Source: Alnus glutinosa (lineage: Eukaryota > Streptophyta > Magnoliopsida > Fagales > Betulaceae). Taken from it: a DNA stretch of 64,000 bases. The first letter of the stretch is position 1. Each line of letters opens with the position of its first letter. Both the position numbers and the translations under genes were made by a program. This document shows positions 9,758 to 21,104 of this stretch, in pieces. The stretch is from positions 21,746,501 through 21,810,500 of the forward strand of contig NC_084895.1 of NCBI RefSeq assembly GCF_958979055.1, read 5' to 3'. Below the pieces are notes generated by a model. That model was not told the origin of the DNA. It worked only from the letters and a program-made list of their open reading frames with translations, and searched no databases.

Positions 9758-10330
9758 TGAAAATTTTCTAATGCAATTGGTTGGTGCAAAAATGCTCATT
9801 GTTACTTGCTCTTTATTTTTAACTACCATTTTGCCCTATCATTAGATCATTCTTTGACCATTTGAATTAAGATTGTTCTTTTTCAAATATTATTTTCGTT
9901 AAATCTTGCAGTATTCAATGCATTCATGTTTGGGTGATACTTGTTTTTTTATTATATTTTATTAATTTTCAATCCAAAATCACTGAGATTTAATATTGCT
10001 TTGAAGAAAAAAAATCCAATATGTCTTTAGGGTGGGGAATTGCACGCTCCTATCACAGGCATATACACACTATGAGATCGAATTCAATTTTTAAAATATT
10101 TTCTAGAAAACCTTAAAGTGAAGAGTACAGTTTTGTTTTGTTTTTGTTGTTTTTTATGTTATTATTATTATTATCTATTCAATATTGGGAAGGGGAAAAG
10201 GGTTTTAGTGAAGTAGTTTAAATGGCCATTAGATTAGGCCACTAAATTTCTTGCCATAATTTTTTTTAATAGAAAAAAAATGAAAAATTGTACATACTCT
10301 TAAAACTATTACTCTATTGTTAATGTTTTC
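9758..10330 (+). repeat. Distal type A flank plus left arm of the LINE-split foldback
   Basis: Matches 16790-17330, 25430-25980 and 40990-41590 (shared 'ggggaattgcacgctcctat' and 'aatggccattagattaggcc'). It ends at 10287-10327 with a foldback left arm, after which LINE B begins. Confidence 0.75.
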
Positions 10331-11620
10331 ATGCATGATTAAAAGACTAAGTTTCTGTCTCAAACTGAGAAAGAAATCCTACTCAAATATGTGATCCAAG
10401 CCATTCCAACATACAGCATAAGTGTTTTTCTTTTCTATTTGGATTTGAGCACCAAAATCAATTGCATGATGTACAAATTTTGGTAGAGACAGAAAAAATG
10501 AATCCAAGATTCATTGAATGAATTGGGATTCTCAAAATCGAATGGTGGTATGGGTTTTCGTGATTTGCGATGTTTCAATAGAGTTTTGCTAGTAAAACAG
10601 GGATGCCAACTTATTTAGAATCCTAATTGTTTTGCTGGCTAGATTTTAAAAGTTAAATACTTTCTAAGTGTGATTTTTTTGGAGGCCAATCTAGGAAGCA
10701 GACCTTCATTTGCATGGCGGAGCATTTTTTGTTCAAAAGATCTTTTCAAAGAATGTCTAATATGGAGAATTGAGGATGGTAAAGATGTGAAAATTTGGCA
10801 GGATAAATGGCTCCCCACTTCAACTACATATGCTATTCAATCTCTAAGGGCTTCATTTCTTGCAAATGCTACGGTTAGCGTATTAATTGATCAAGATTCT
10901 CATTGGTGGAATGGGTAGCTTCTTAACTTTGTTTTCTGCAAGGCTGAAGCAGATATCATTTCATAAATCCCTCTAAGTTGGTATGACCACAATGACATTA
11001 TAACCTAGCGGGGGACTACCACAGGGGAATTTACTGTGCGTAATGCTTATTACATGGAAAAGAATAGCCTAGATGTTGTCCATGGTGAATGTTCTCACCA
11101 ACGGAAACAATTCTTGTTGTGCGAGGTCCCAAGGGTCTTTTAGTTCCTTATGGAGAAATACATTGGCAATCACCACCGACATGGACGTACAAAGCAAATT
11201 AGGATGTTGCTATTGACTCAAAGAATGGCAAACTAGGTTTTGGTTGCATTATGCGTGACTTTCAGGGAATGGTGCATGCTGCTTTTTGCCATTTAGTGGA
11301 TGTTTTGGTTGATCCGATTGTAGCAGAGGCTCTTGCAGCTCTTCGCATGGTAGAATTCTTCAGAAACCAGGGTTATATAAGACTCATTTTGGAGGGAGAC
11401 TCTTTACTTGTGGTACAGGCTATTAACTGCACATGGGTAAATTGGAGTAGGCATGAGAATATTATAGCATATATTAAAGAGGTTCTTACGAGTATTTATA
11501 GTTGGAAAAGCTGCCACACTAAACGGATGGCAAACTCGACTGCCCACATTTTGGCACAAGTAGGAGCCCACCATGCTACTCACTATATTTGGATTGGTTG
11601 TATTCTTAATTGTATTAAAA
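10331..11620 (+). mobile_element. L1-type LINE 3' fragment (LINE B)
   Basis: In order: the reverse-transcriptase thumb ('QAIPTYSISVF' and 'GMGFRDLRCFN'), the zinc-binding tail ('KECLIWRIEDGKDVKIWQDK', 'WLPTSTTYAIQ'), and a C-terminal RNase H-like domain ('LILEGDSLLVVQAIN', 'WSRHENIIAYIKEVL'). The Asp of EGD is a conserved RNase H residue. Several stops and a gap between the domains break the frame, and the 5' three quarters of the element are missing, so it is a dead, 5'-truncated copy. It is the best preserved of this family here. Confidence 0.85.
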
Positions 11621-11689
11621 TTGTACTAAAAAAAGTAAAAAGTAAAATAAAAGTTATTAAAAAATCTATAAAAAAATTATAAAAAAAGC

Positions 11690-12162
11690 TAAAAAATAAA
11701 AGCGGGCCACCCATTAGTTTTTTATTTTATTTTATTTTAATTAAAATTTAGATTTTATTTTAATAACTTAAGTCGTTTTAAAGTTTAGGTACCTTATTTC
11801 AAAAAGGATAAAAATTCAAAAATTATAGATGAAGTTTTTCCTTTAAAAAATTATTTTCTTTTTTGAACAAAAATATTTTTTTTCAAAATAATGGTAGTTT
11901 TGTCTTTTGAAGGATGAGTGCTGAAAAATATATATTTTTAATTTTAATGATGAGGAAGAATATTCAAGGCTTCATCTCGATTATTTTAGCTTTATTATTC
12001 TCATATTTTATTTCTCTTAGAAAGTTGGGTGCTTTCTAATAAGTTATATTGATAATCTAAAAGACGAAGTAAAGTTGGGATAATCCAATTAGTGGTAGTC
12101 CAAATGGCACCACATCCTCCTTAAAAACATAATATTCTAATTTAAAGTAAAGCAGATGGAAA
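11690..12162 (+). repeat. Post-LINE block of the duplicated unit
   Basis: Noncoding sequence that also follows the LINEs at 48480-48965 and 52180-52665 (shared 'gggtgctttctaataa' and 'catcctccttaaaaacataa'). It therefore precedes FBX2, FBX7 and FBX8 and marks the left part of the duplication unit. It resumes for about 70 bases after the hAT insertion, at 12626. Confidence 0.8.
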
Positions 12163-12625
12163 TAGGGGTGGGCGTCAGTTTGGTAGGCGGTTAAGTCGGT
12201 TAATTCGGTCGGTTAACCGACTTTTATCGGAATGTAGTCGGTAAAATTATTTCGATTAAGTCTGTTAAGTGGTTAATAGGCGGTCGGTTAAGTCGGTTAA
12301 GCGGTTAATAGGCGGTCGGTTAAATCGGTTAACATTCGGTTAAAATGGGTAATGAAACGACGTCATTTTGATTTTTTTAAAGAAAAAAAAATGATTATAC
12401 GTTTCGTTCTTACTAAAACGACGTCGTTTCGTTTTATGTCGGTTCGGTTAATTGGTCGGAATAGAATTTGGTTCGGTTCGATTCAGCTGTCGATCCGGCT
12501 TTCGGAATAAAATTTTATACCGACTACCGAACTAAAATTAGTCGGTTCGGTAGGCGGTCGATGACGAATCGGTTCGATTCGGTAAGCGATCGGTAAGCGG
12601 TAGACGGATAATTTGTCTGCCCCTA
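12163..12625. mobile_element. Short hAT-like element with 8-bp duplication
   Basis: The ends 'taggggtgggc' and 'gtctgccccta' are inverted. The flanks are 'gatggaaa' (12155-12162) and 'gatggaat' (12626-12633), a near-perfect 8-bp duplication. The empty site is present at about 48955 and 52650. The interior is many copies of a 'cggttaa/ggttcggt' motif. It has no coding capacity. Confidence 0.8.
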
Positions 12626-12729
12626 GATGGAATGGCATAACATACTTTTTTGTTAAATCCTTTATATATATAAAGGATTTTTTTTAGTTTATAGTTGTTT
12701 TTTTAATTATTTTTTCATGATTTTTACAT

Positions 12730-13907
12730 TTAAGTTTTAAACTTTTATTATTTTATAATATAATAAATGACACGCGTCAAATTTCAATCAGTTTAATGTG
12801 AAATTATGTTAGTTTTCTTATAGAAGATGAACGGAAATACTATTTGAAAATTGATTATATACCTATTAAACGATGTACCTTAGCGATCGAAATTAGTGAT
12901 GGGAAGTGCAAGCGAAAAAAAAAAAAAAAAAAAAAAAAAATAAAAATTCAGTAGAAAAAGGTATTAAACCCAAAGCTTTTAATTAAAACCGGATAAAAAT
13001 ATAGACAGCCATTGATAATTTGATTGGAAGGGTCTGGGTAGGCAGTGTATTGTCAAATCACGAGGCCTTCGAACTTCGAAGTTGTCATTGTGTAGTCAAA
13101 TCAGTAGATAAAGAAAACAATCTGGAGGACCTACCCTTTCAAAATCGCCATTGATTTATATCCGGATGAATTTTTTTTTTTTTTTTTTAACATATATTTA
13201 TATTTGGTGTGTGATTAATTGAGATTAAACAATTTTTAAAAAAATTAAAACTTTTAAATTACGTCATCTAGGTTGTCTGTAATTATCGAAACGTTTAAAA
13301 AGTACCGCCTCATTAAAAATGTGGCCTGTGTTACACAAAAATAATTTTCATCGTAAAAAGCTTCATTTTCGCTTTTAATAAAAACGCTTCTTCTTCGTAA
13401 GATAAGAAAAAAATATAAAAAAAAAATATAGCACTTTTAGCAGTCCGTTTTAATTTTTTTTAAAAAAGTCAAACTAAAAACATAATTTTTTATTTTATTT
13501 TATTTTAACTTTTTCATATAATTTTTTTATTTATTTAATATCACAAGAACCACTTGTTATAACTCTGGAAAGAAAAGTTCAACTACAAAATCATTTATTA
13601 AACATACCAAATTTTTTGACATGCTTTTAAAGAGTTGTTAATTTTGAAATTATAAAAAGTGATAAATGTGATATAAAGTAAAAAATATTTTTATAAAAAA
13701 GTAAAAAAAAATGTATTATAATGATTTTTTTTATTTAAATAGTAAAAATAATTATTAATTTGATATAAAAAGTGAAAAAAAATAAAAATATTTTGATGTT
13801 AATTATTATTAAAAAAGTGAAAAAAAAAATGACATCAACAGTACAAAAACACTAGTCTGACCTGTACAAAGCAATGCCTAACAACACCAAAATATGAGAA
13901 TATGTTG
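12730..13907 (+). repeat. FBX2 distal 5' flank
   Basis: No gene is visible. The first 240 bases are one arm of a foldback family seen complete at 36705-37380. The stretch 12960-13160 matches the 5' flanks of FBX4 and FBX5. The whole block is found inverted at 1771-2890. Confidence 0.75.
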
Positions 13908-14167
13908 AAAATATACTCGATTCACAACCCTAATATACTATTTATTTAATTGGTGACATTTTTTTTTTTAGGGATGCCTAAAAATGGCTGTTATTTAAGA
14001 ATAAAAAATGTATTTGCCAGAGGACCCTAAAATCCTATAGAAAAATATCTTTACACAACAATATTATGTATCAATCACACCTCAATCCTGTATATTAAGG
14101 TTGTAAAAATACTTGCATTCTGGGCAAAGCTCACTGCTTTTGTGAGAGCAGAGCTTGAGCTTGAAGA

Positions 14168-15295
14168 ATGGCAAGCTATGTGCCTGAGGAAGTGGTGGTG
14201 AAGATACTGTCGAGGCTGCATCCAAAATCTCTTATCCGATTCAAATGTGTCTCCAAAAGGTGGGAAGCTCTCATAGGAAACCCTGATTTCCTCTCCAAAA
14301 ACCTACTCAACCACTCCATTGTTACCCAAAACCCCAGTGATCCTCTCCGTTATATCATCTTCTTTGCCAGAGACAAATACGACCGCGGAACGCAAATACA
14401 CTCTTTCCGCTCTTACGACTCCCTCCACTGCCCGTCCCAGACACCTCTGAGTCTCCCACCAGCACCAACATTTGACATCGTCGCTTCCTGTAATGGCATG
14501 CTCTGCCTCTGGGCCTATGCGCCAAGCGACGTCTATCTCTGGAATCCCGCAAAGTCGTCAGAACTCAAGGCTCTTCCGGCCGCGTCTTCTCACCGTCGAC
14601 GTACAGTCTCTGTGTTTAAGGTGGGGTTCGGTTTCCACTCTCGATCTAACGACTTGAAAGTGGTCAGGCTTCTTCAGGTTGAAGACGAAGATGGTACTGA
14701 TTGGGATGAAGTAGAAATATACAGCCTAAGAGACGGTTCTTGGAGACAGCTTGATCTAAGCGTGGCCTTTGGGATATATGAAGATTCGCTGAGCGCAGCA
14801 TTGGATGGGTTTTTTCTATGGTATCGTGACGACGGATACGAGGGCCATGTGGACGACGGTAATGAGATAATAGTTGCTTTTGACTTCAGCGATGAGGAGT
14901 TTCGAACAATGCTGTTTCCAGATGCTCGTTTTTTCCTTGATTACGGTAAATGCACGCGGACTGTCACAGAGTTGAAGGGATCTCTTGCTATGTTCGTTTT
15001 TTCTCGCCGGAAGAAAAACATGCATTTGGATATATGGGTCATGCTTGAATTTGGTGTTAGGGAGTCGTGGACTAGACTTCTTAGCATTCGACTCCCATTG
15101 CATTTGAAAAGTCCATTGGGGTTTTGGAAGAACGGGGAGTTGTTCATCGAGAATAGGGAGGGGCAGCTGGTCTTGTATGATCTTTTTGCACAAACAGAGA
15201 CGAATCTTCAATTTAAAGGGTCTCGGGACACGTTTCAAGTTGTAGACTACAAGCTGAGTTCGGTTTTGATCAATGGAGGGGAAGATAATCCGTGA
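14168..15295 (+). CDS. FBX2: intact F-box/FBA protein, type A
   Basis: A 375-residue single-exon frame. The F-box is at residues about 3-45 ('VPEEVVVKILSRLHPKSLIR', 'FKCVSKRWEALI'). The FBA-type domain covers about 95-345, with 'FDIVASCNGMLCLWAY', 'VYLWNPAKSSEL', 'VGFGFHSRSNDLKVVRL', 'DIWVMLEFGVRESWTRLL' and 'PLGFWKNGELFIENREGQLV'. It is predicted to be an SCF ubiquitin-ligase receptor: the F-box binds SKP1 and the FBA domain binds an unknown target. It belongs to the CPR1 / At3g06240 / S-locus-F-box-like group. The start in 'aagaATGGC' and the leader 'gagagcagagcttgagcttg' are shared with the other copies. The 'LINGGEDNP' tail is typical of type A. TGA is followed at once by AG|GTATGG, a possible 3'-UTR donor. 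An extra 'GHVDDG'-like insertion near residue 225 distinguishes it from FBX5. Confidence 0.92.
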   Translation: MASYVPEEVVVKILSRLHPKSLIRFKCVSKRWEALIGNPDFLSKNLLNHSIVTQNPSDPLRYIIFFARDKYDRGTQIHSFRSYDSLHCPSQTPLSLPPAPTFDIVASCNGMLCLWAYAPSDVYLWNPAKSSELKALPAASSHRRRTVSVFKVGFGFHSRSNDLKVVRLLQVEDEDGTDWDEVEIYSLRDGSWRQLDLSVAFGIYEDSLSAALDGFFLWYRDDGYEGHVDDGNEIIVAFDFSDEEFRTMLFPDARFFLDYGKCTRTVTELKGSLAMFVFSRRKKNMHLDIWVMLEFGVRESWTRLLSIRLPLHLKSPLGFWKNGELFIENREGQLVLYDLFAQTETNLQFKGSRDTFQVVDYKLSSVLINGGEDNP

Positions 15296-17300
15296 GGTAT
15301 GGCTCCATGCCCTTAGCTTGTTCAATTCATGTTTCTGTCTTTCTTTTTTTGTTTATTAAGAATGTTTGGTCCTAAATTTTGAGAGTCATTTTATTGAGTG
15401 AAAGCTGGTTTGATACGGATCATACAGCATCATTTTCATATATAGAGTTAGGTAAAAAGACTGAATTGAACAACGCATGTGTTTGACAAATTGACTGAAA
15501 GAGTAGTTGATTGCCTTTAGACGTTTATTAGGTAAAAAGAGTGATCTATTTCAGCGATGGAGCCCAATTCTAAGAGACCCAGGATTTTCATTGCCACCCA
15601 TTTTGTTTTTTGACATCAATGATAGGCTCAGCAAGTTGCCCCAAGATGTTCTTCATAACTTGCAATTGGTTAGCATTTACTTAATGGGCTACTCATGGTG
15701 GCCACAAACCGTGTTGTAGAAGAGCTTGATCTTGATCTTGAATCTGACATTTGTGAACACTGACAAGGACATCACTTTTTCAAATCTCTAGCATAACCAG
15801 CTTATAGTATATTTCATTGAGATGAATGTGTTTAGGTTTATCTATTTTTTTAAAGAGGTTATGTTATTGACTCGATGCTTTATTTATCTTTTGTTTCTTT
15901 TTCAGCATCTTTCCCACCTGCATGGTAAAGAAGGAACGCTTTCACTAAATTGAAGACCTCATCTGTGCATGTAGGATTGACTCAAGCACTCACCCATCTT
16001 TGAAGCAGTTTATTTTGATTTTGAATTAGTAAATGGCAATGTCTGAAACATTTTAGCCATGAATATCTTTCCCTCTATCTATCTACCTATATATTTATAT
16101 ATAATATGTGTAAATATTCCGAACTGTAGGACCTGTTTGTTGTGTAGGAAATGTCTCAGTAGACACTCATGTACTCTCTTTATAATTATCTGCTACTTCA
16201 TTTAAAATTAGTCCTCTTGTGTTATGCTCTGCATTTTCAAGCACAAGTCTGATACCGAAGATATAGTTGAGTAATGCTACACACACTCAAATTTCTCTCC
16301 GCGCTGATTTCCACACTTTCTTAAATGGTTTTTGAAGATTTATTTCAAATTCAATGGTGGTTTGGATCTAGATCTTATACAATTTTTTTTTTCTCAAATT
16401 ACATAATTTAGGTTGTTTCTAAACATCATAACGCTTGAAAAATGTCACATATTAGAAATGTGGCATATTATGGAGATAACCAGAAAGAATTTTCCTCACA
16501 AAATGTGTCTTTTTAACTTTTGTTTCAATGCTTTTTTTTTTTATTAGAGAACTAAAAGATCGTTTTTGACTCAATTTTTTTTTTTTTTGTTATAACATAT
16601 ATAGCAAGAATCTGAAAAAAAAAAATATACTGAATTTTTTAACATAACATGACCTATTTTTAATAGGTAGCATTTTTAAGCGTTTTGATGTTTAGAAACA
16701 ACCTAAATTTCTTAATTTGCAAATCGGAATCCTGATTTGATTTCTGGATTCTTAGTTATTAACCAATGATTATCACGGAAATTCTCTGAAGCAATTGGTT
16801 TGTGCAGAAATGCTCATCGTTACTTATTCCTTATTTTTAACTGCCATTTTGCCCTATCTTTAGAATTTAGATCATTCTTTGACCATTTGAATTACGATGC
16901 ATGAGTTTTTGCCCAATTATTTCAAAATTGTTCTTTTTGGAATATTATTTTCGATCAATCTTCTAGTATACAATGCATAAATATCGTTGTCTTTTTTTTT
17001 TTTGGGCGAATACTATGTTCTGACTGAATTCTAATTTTGCTTTGAAAAACGAAAAAATCCAATATTTATTTTGGGTGGGGAATTGCACGCTCCTATCACA
17101 AGCATATACCATACACACTATGAGATCAAATTCAATTTCTAAAACATTTTCTAGGAAACCTACAAGTGAAGTATGGATTTGTTTTTTTTTTTTTTTTTTA
17201 ATCAAAATTGGGAGGGGGGAAAAGGGTTTCAGTGAAGAAGTTTAAATGGCTATTAGATTAGGCCATTAAATTTCTTGGCATAATTTTTTTTAATAGAAAA
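15296..17300 (+). repeat. Type A 3' flank of FBX2, uninterrupted
   Basis: This is the most continuous version of the type A flank and serves as the empty-site reference for the two insertions behind FBX1. It includes a 'tctatctatctacctatata' microsatellite near 16075. No open frame longer than about 80 codons has protein-like character. Confidence 0.75.
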
Positions 17301-17384
17301 AAATGGAACAGGATGGATACTGCTAAAACTATTACTCCATTGAAATGTCTTCTCTCTCGGGTATGTATAAAATAAATTAGGATG

Positions 17385-17890
17385 GGGCCATTTATTCAAA
17401 AAAATTGACATATGGGTATTGGTATAATAGCACGGGATTGTAAAGGCTAGGTGATTGCGGCCAAAAGCCCGACCATATGTGTAAGGAGCTTGTGATAGCA
17501 GAAGCCCAAGCAGCATTTGGGGGCGGTGGAATTCAATTGTGATTTGAGACTTCAAAATATTATTTTAGAAGGGGATTTTTTTGGCAGGTTGTTAGCGCTG
17601 TAAAGGCAAATGTCCCAAATTGGTGAAGGTACGGGCAATTGGTGGCCGACATATGAGATGTTCTTTCGAATTGACATTTTTGACAAATTAGGCATATCCG
17701 AAGAGTAGCAAATTATCTGGTCCATGGCGTTTGCTATGGCAGCAGTAAAACAAAGCATGGATTGAGTAAATCCTTGTGAGTATCCGTGATATTGTAATTT
17801 TAGAACATTCTGATCTTGCTTTATAGAGATTTTAGTCTATTGTTTTAGGTTCTAGAGTTTATGCTCTAGCCTTTTCCCTATTGGGTGGAA
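17385..17890 (+). mobile_element. LINE 3' fragment (LINE C), second family
   Basis: Broken RNase H-like text ('GIGIIARDCKG', 'VIAEAQAAF', 'EGDFF' region) ends in the LINE-typical 'tttatgctctagccttttcc' and an A tract. It differs from LINE A/B but matches 41590-41745. A foldback left arm precedes it and a right arm follows at 17930. Confidence 0.7.
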
Positions 17891-18179
17891 TATATATCAA
17901 ATTTTGACCAAAAAAAAAAAACAACAAATTGTGTCAATGTGCATCATAAACTACTAAAAAATATCTATATCTTTAATTGAAAAAAATAACATTTATGAAA
18001 TTAAAAAAAAAAAAAATGTACCAAAAAAAGTAAAAAGTAAATTAAAAATGATTAAAAAAATCTAAAAAAAAAAAACCAAAATATATATATATAAAAAAGA
18101 GCCACCCCTTAGTTTTTTATTTTATTTTATTTAAAATTTATATATATATTTTTAATAATTTTCAGTTAGGCCAAACAAC

Positions 18180-18720
18180 CAGGGGCGGAACTAAGTGCAT
18201 GGGTGGGGGGACGAATGTCTCTCCAAAAGTTTTGAAATTCTTTTTAAAATATGTAAATTTATAAATTTGTCCCTCTAAAATAAATTGTCCCCCCTAAAAA
18301 ATTTTCTTTATATTTTGACCCTCTTTCATTCTGAAAGACAAAAAATATTCTTTATATTTTAACCCCTCTTTCATCTGCTTGTTTCTGTTTCAGTTTGACT
18401 GTTTGAGGGTTAAGAATTAGGTTAAAAGAAAGGTAGAAGAAGGAAAAGGGAAGAAGATGACTTTTTTTTATTTTGTTAAAAACGGACCGTTTAACTAAAT
18501 ATCAAAACACATCGTTTTTAGAATTTGAAACAACACAACCCTTAAAAGTGTGCTGCGCGGCATAAACTTTTAATTTTTTTTAAAAAGGCAGTAGACCACC
18601 AACTGAAGGCTGAAAAAAAAAATAAAAAAATCCTTAGGGCTAAATTGGGGCGCAGACTTCTAAGGGTTTTACTCTCTTTATTTATTTTTTCTTTTCTTTT
18701 TTTTTCTACTCTATCAGTAT

Positions 18721-18751
<31 letters not shown>

Positions 18752-19436
18752 ATTTCTTTTTTTTTGAAAGAGCACACTTTAAACTAAACTTAAAAGTAAG
18801 AGCCAATTTTTTATTTTTTATTTACAAAAAAAATAACTAAACCTAAGAGCTAGTCAATTTAGAATTTCTCTACAACCCTTTATAAAATTCAGTTTTACCT
18901 AGTAAACAGTAACGAAGTAATGTGAGACTCAATACCTATTAATATCTTTATAAGAGTAATGTTTCTTGCTCATTTTTTGTACAACTCTAACAACTTTTTT
19001 TTTAATATCAACCATTAAATATTTAGGGCTCATATGTAGAAAAACAAATTCAATAGTTGATCATAAAAAAAAAAAAAAAAAAGTTGTCAGAGATTTTTAC
19101 AAAAATTATAGGAAAGTTGTACACCAATCATTTATCTCCTTATAAACCACTAACTCTACGTGAGATCTTCATTTTTTTTTTCTAATATGGGACCGGAGTG
19201 TTACAATATTAAACTTTTTAAATTAATTATTTATGAATATATATAGTGTTGCATATTTTAATTGTATGAAATATATAATTGTAGTTACCTGAGATTATGA
19301 ATTGAATTTCAATCAAATTTTAAACGAGCTCCAACAAAAAAAAATTGACCCATCTAAACTAAAATTCTCCTATTTATGCAGTTATGTATTTATATAAATT
19401 TGTCCCCCCTTATCAAAAATTCTGGTTCCGCCCCTG
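18180..19436. mobile_element. hAT-type non-autonomous element, perfect 8-bp duplication
   Basis: It begins 'caggggcggaacta' and ends 'ggttccgcccctg', inverted termini typical of hAT elements. It is flanked by 'caaacaac' on both sides (18172-18179 and 19437-19444). No transposase frame is present. A second, smaller inverted repeat is nested at about 18955-19140 (arms around 'gtacaactctaacaact' and 'gttgtcagagatttt'). Confidence 0.88.
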
Positions 19437-19444
19437 CAAACAAC

Positions 19445-19853
19445 CCCCATTTTCTCATTTTTTTTCACTATTATTATTTTTTAATAATTTTTTTAATTGT
19501 TTTTATAATTAGGTTTTGATTGAGTAGTAATTTTAAAGTCACCTAATTATTAGAAGAACAAAAGAAAAATATAGGTAGGAACACAAAAAAGACATGAGTA
19601 CGTCGTTTAAAATTACTCCATCAACAAAATTGATAATTTTAGGGAAATACTAATAATGATAATGATAATTTGAAAGAAGTATCTGTAATATATATATTTG
19701 TTATAATTTAAATCATGCCAATAACCCAATCAAAGTATATTGGATGTAATTTCTTATATAAAACAAAAAACAAAAAATAAAAAATCGAAAGTTCACAATA
19801 AACTTACTAAAACTTAGCGAACCTAAAATGAATACCCATTATAGCCTTTAACC
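19445..19853. other. FBX3 upstream region, no other gene
   Basis: AT-rich and unlike the 5' flanks of the other F-box copies, so FBX3 has a different promoter region. No motif can be supported. Confidence 0.5.
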
Positions 19854-19880
19854 ATGCCGCGCAGAGCAAAGGTCGGAAGA

Positions 19881-21104
19881 ATGGCAAGCTATTTACCGGA
19901 GGAAGTGGTTGTGAAGATACTGTCGAGGCTGCCTCCAAAATGTCTGATCCGATTCAAGAGTGTCTCCAAAAGATGGCGTGCTCTCATAGGAAGCCCTGAT
20001 TTCCTCTCCAAAAACCTCCTCAATGACTCCATTCTCACCCAGAACCCCAGTCATCCTCTCCGTCATATCCTCCTCTTTGCCAGAGACAAGTACGACCTCG
20101 GAACGCTAATACACTCTTTCCGCTCTTACGACTCTCTCCACTGCGTTCCTCAAACACCTCTGAATCTCCCAACAGCACCACCACCCTTTGACGTCGTCGC
20201 TTCCTGTAATGGCTTGCTCTGTCTCTGGGCCGTAACGCTAAGCAACATCTATCTCTGGAATCCCGCCACGTCATCAGACCTTGAGGCTCTCCCGGCCGCG
20301 CCTTCTCGCTGTCACACCGGACTTAGGGTCTCTAACCCTGATTTTGGGTTCCATAATGTGGGGTTCGGTTTCGACGCGGGATCCAACGACTTCAAGGTGG
20401 TCACACTTGTAGACACAGATGAGGACGGGTGGTTGGAAGCCGAAATATACAGCCTAAAATCTGGATCTTGGAGACCGCTTGATATGAGCGTGAACATTGA
20501 GATACATCTCGTTTCGCAGAGCGCAGCGTTGGATGGGGTTTTTCTATGGTACGACGACTACACATACGACGATTGTGTGGACGACAGAATAGTTGTTTTT
20601 GACTTCAACGACGAGGAGTTCCAAATAATGCAGTTTCCAGATGCTAGCCTTTTTTGTGATTACGATGAATACACTCGGACTCTCACGGAGTTGAAGGGAT
20701 CTGTTGCTATGATGGTTTTTGCTCTTGATGACGACGAGAAAAAGAAAGATTTGGAAATATGGGTTATGCTTGAATTTGGTGTTAGTGAGTCGTGGACTAG
20801 ACTTCTTATCATTCAACTCCCATTGCATTTGGAAAGGCCATTGAGGTTTTGGAAGAACGGAGAGTTGCTTATGGAGAATAATGAGGGGCAAGTGGTATTG
20901 TATGATCTTTTGGTACAAACAGAGACGAATCTTCAGTTTGAAGGGTATCGGGGAACGTTAATAGTTGTAGACTGCAATTTTTTTCAGTTTGAAGGTATGG
21001 CTTCATGCCCCTTCGTTAGTTTAATTCATGCTTCTGTCTTTTTTTCTTTTTTTTCTTTTTTTGAAATAAGAATGTTTGGTCCTAAATTTGGCTGCTCGCG
21101 TTAA
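19881..21104 (+). CDS. FBX3: F-box/FBA protein, type B, altered C-terminus
   Basis: The start at 19881 ('MASYLPEEVVVKIL') matches the other copies. An in-frame ATG at 19854 would add nine residues. The F-box (about residues 3-45) is followed by an FBA domain with 'FDVVASCNGLLCLWAV', 'IYLWNPATSSDLEAL', 'NVGFGFDAGSNDFKVV' and 'LEIWVMLEFGVSESWTRLL'. In FBX6 and FBX8 the frame stops soon after 'FEGM.PCP'. Here one extra C near 21020 shifts past that stop, and the frame reads 30-odd Phe-rich residues of former 3' UTR before TAA at 21102. If the donor AG|GTATGG at 20994/20995 is used, the odd tail is spliced away and the frame continues into the coiled-coil exon at 22366. The spliced product would have 454 residues. 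The role is a predicted SCF receptor. Confidence 0.82.
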   Translation: MASYLPEEVVVKILSRLPPKCLIRFKSVSKRWRALIGSPDFLSKNLLNDSILTQNPSHPLRHILLFARDKYDLGTLIHSFRSYDSLHCVPQTPLNLPTAPPPFDVVASCNGLLCLWAVTLSNIYLWNPATSSDLEALPAAPSRCHTGLRVSNPDFGFHNVGFGFDAGSNDFKVVTLVDTDEDGWLEAEIYSLKSGSWRPLDMSVNIEIHLVSQSAALDGVFLWYDDYTYDDCVDDRIVVFDFNDEEFQIMQFPDASLFCDYDEYTRTLTELKGSVAMMVFALDDDEKKKDLEIWVMLEFGVSESWTRLLIIQLPLHLERPLRFWKNGELLMENNEGQVVLYDLLVQTETNLQFEGYRGTLIVVDCNFFQFEGMASCPFVSLIHASVFFSFFSFFEIRMFGPKFGCSR

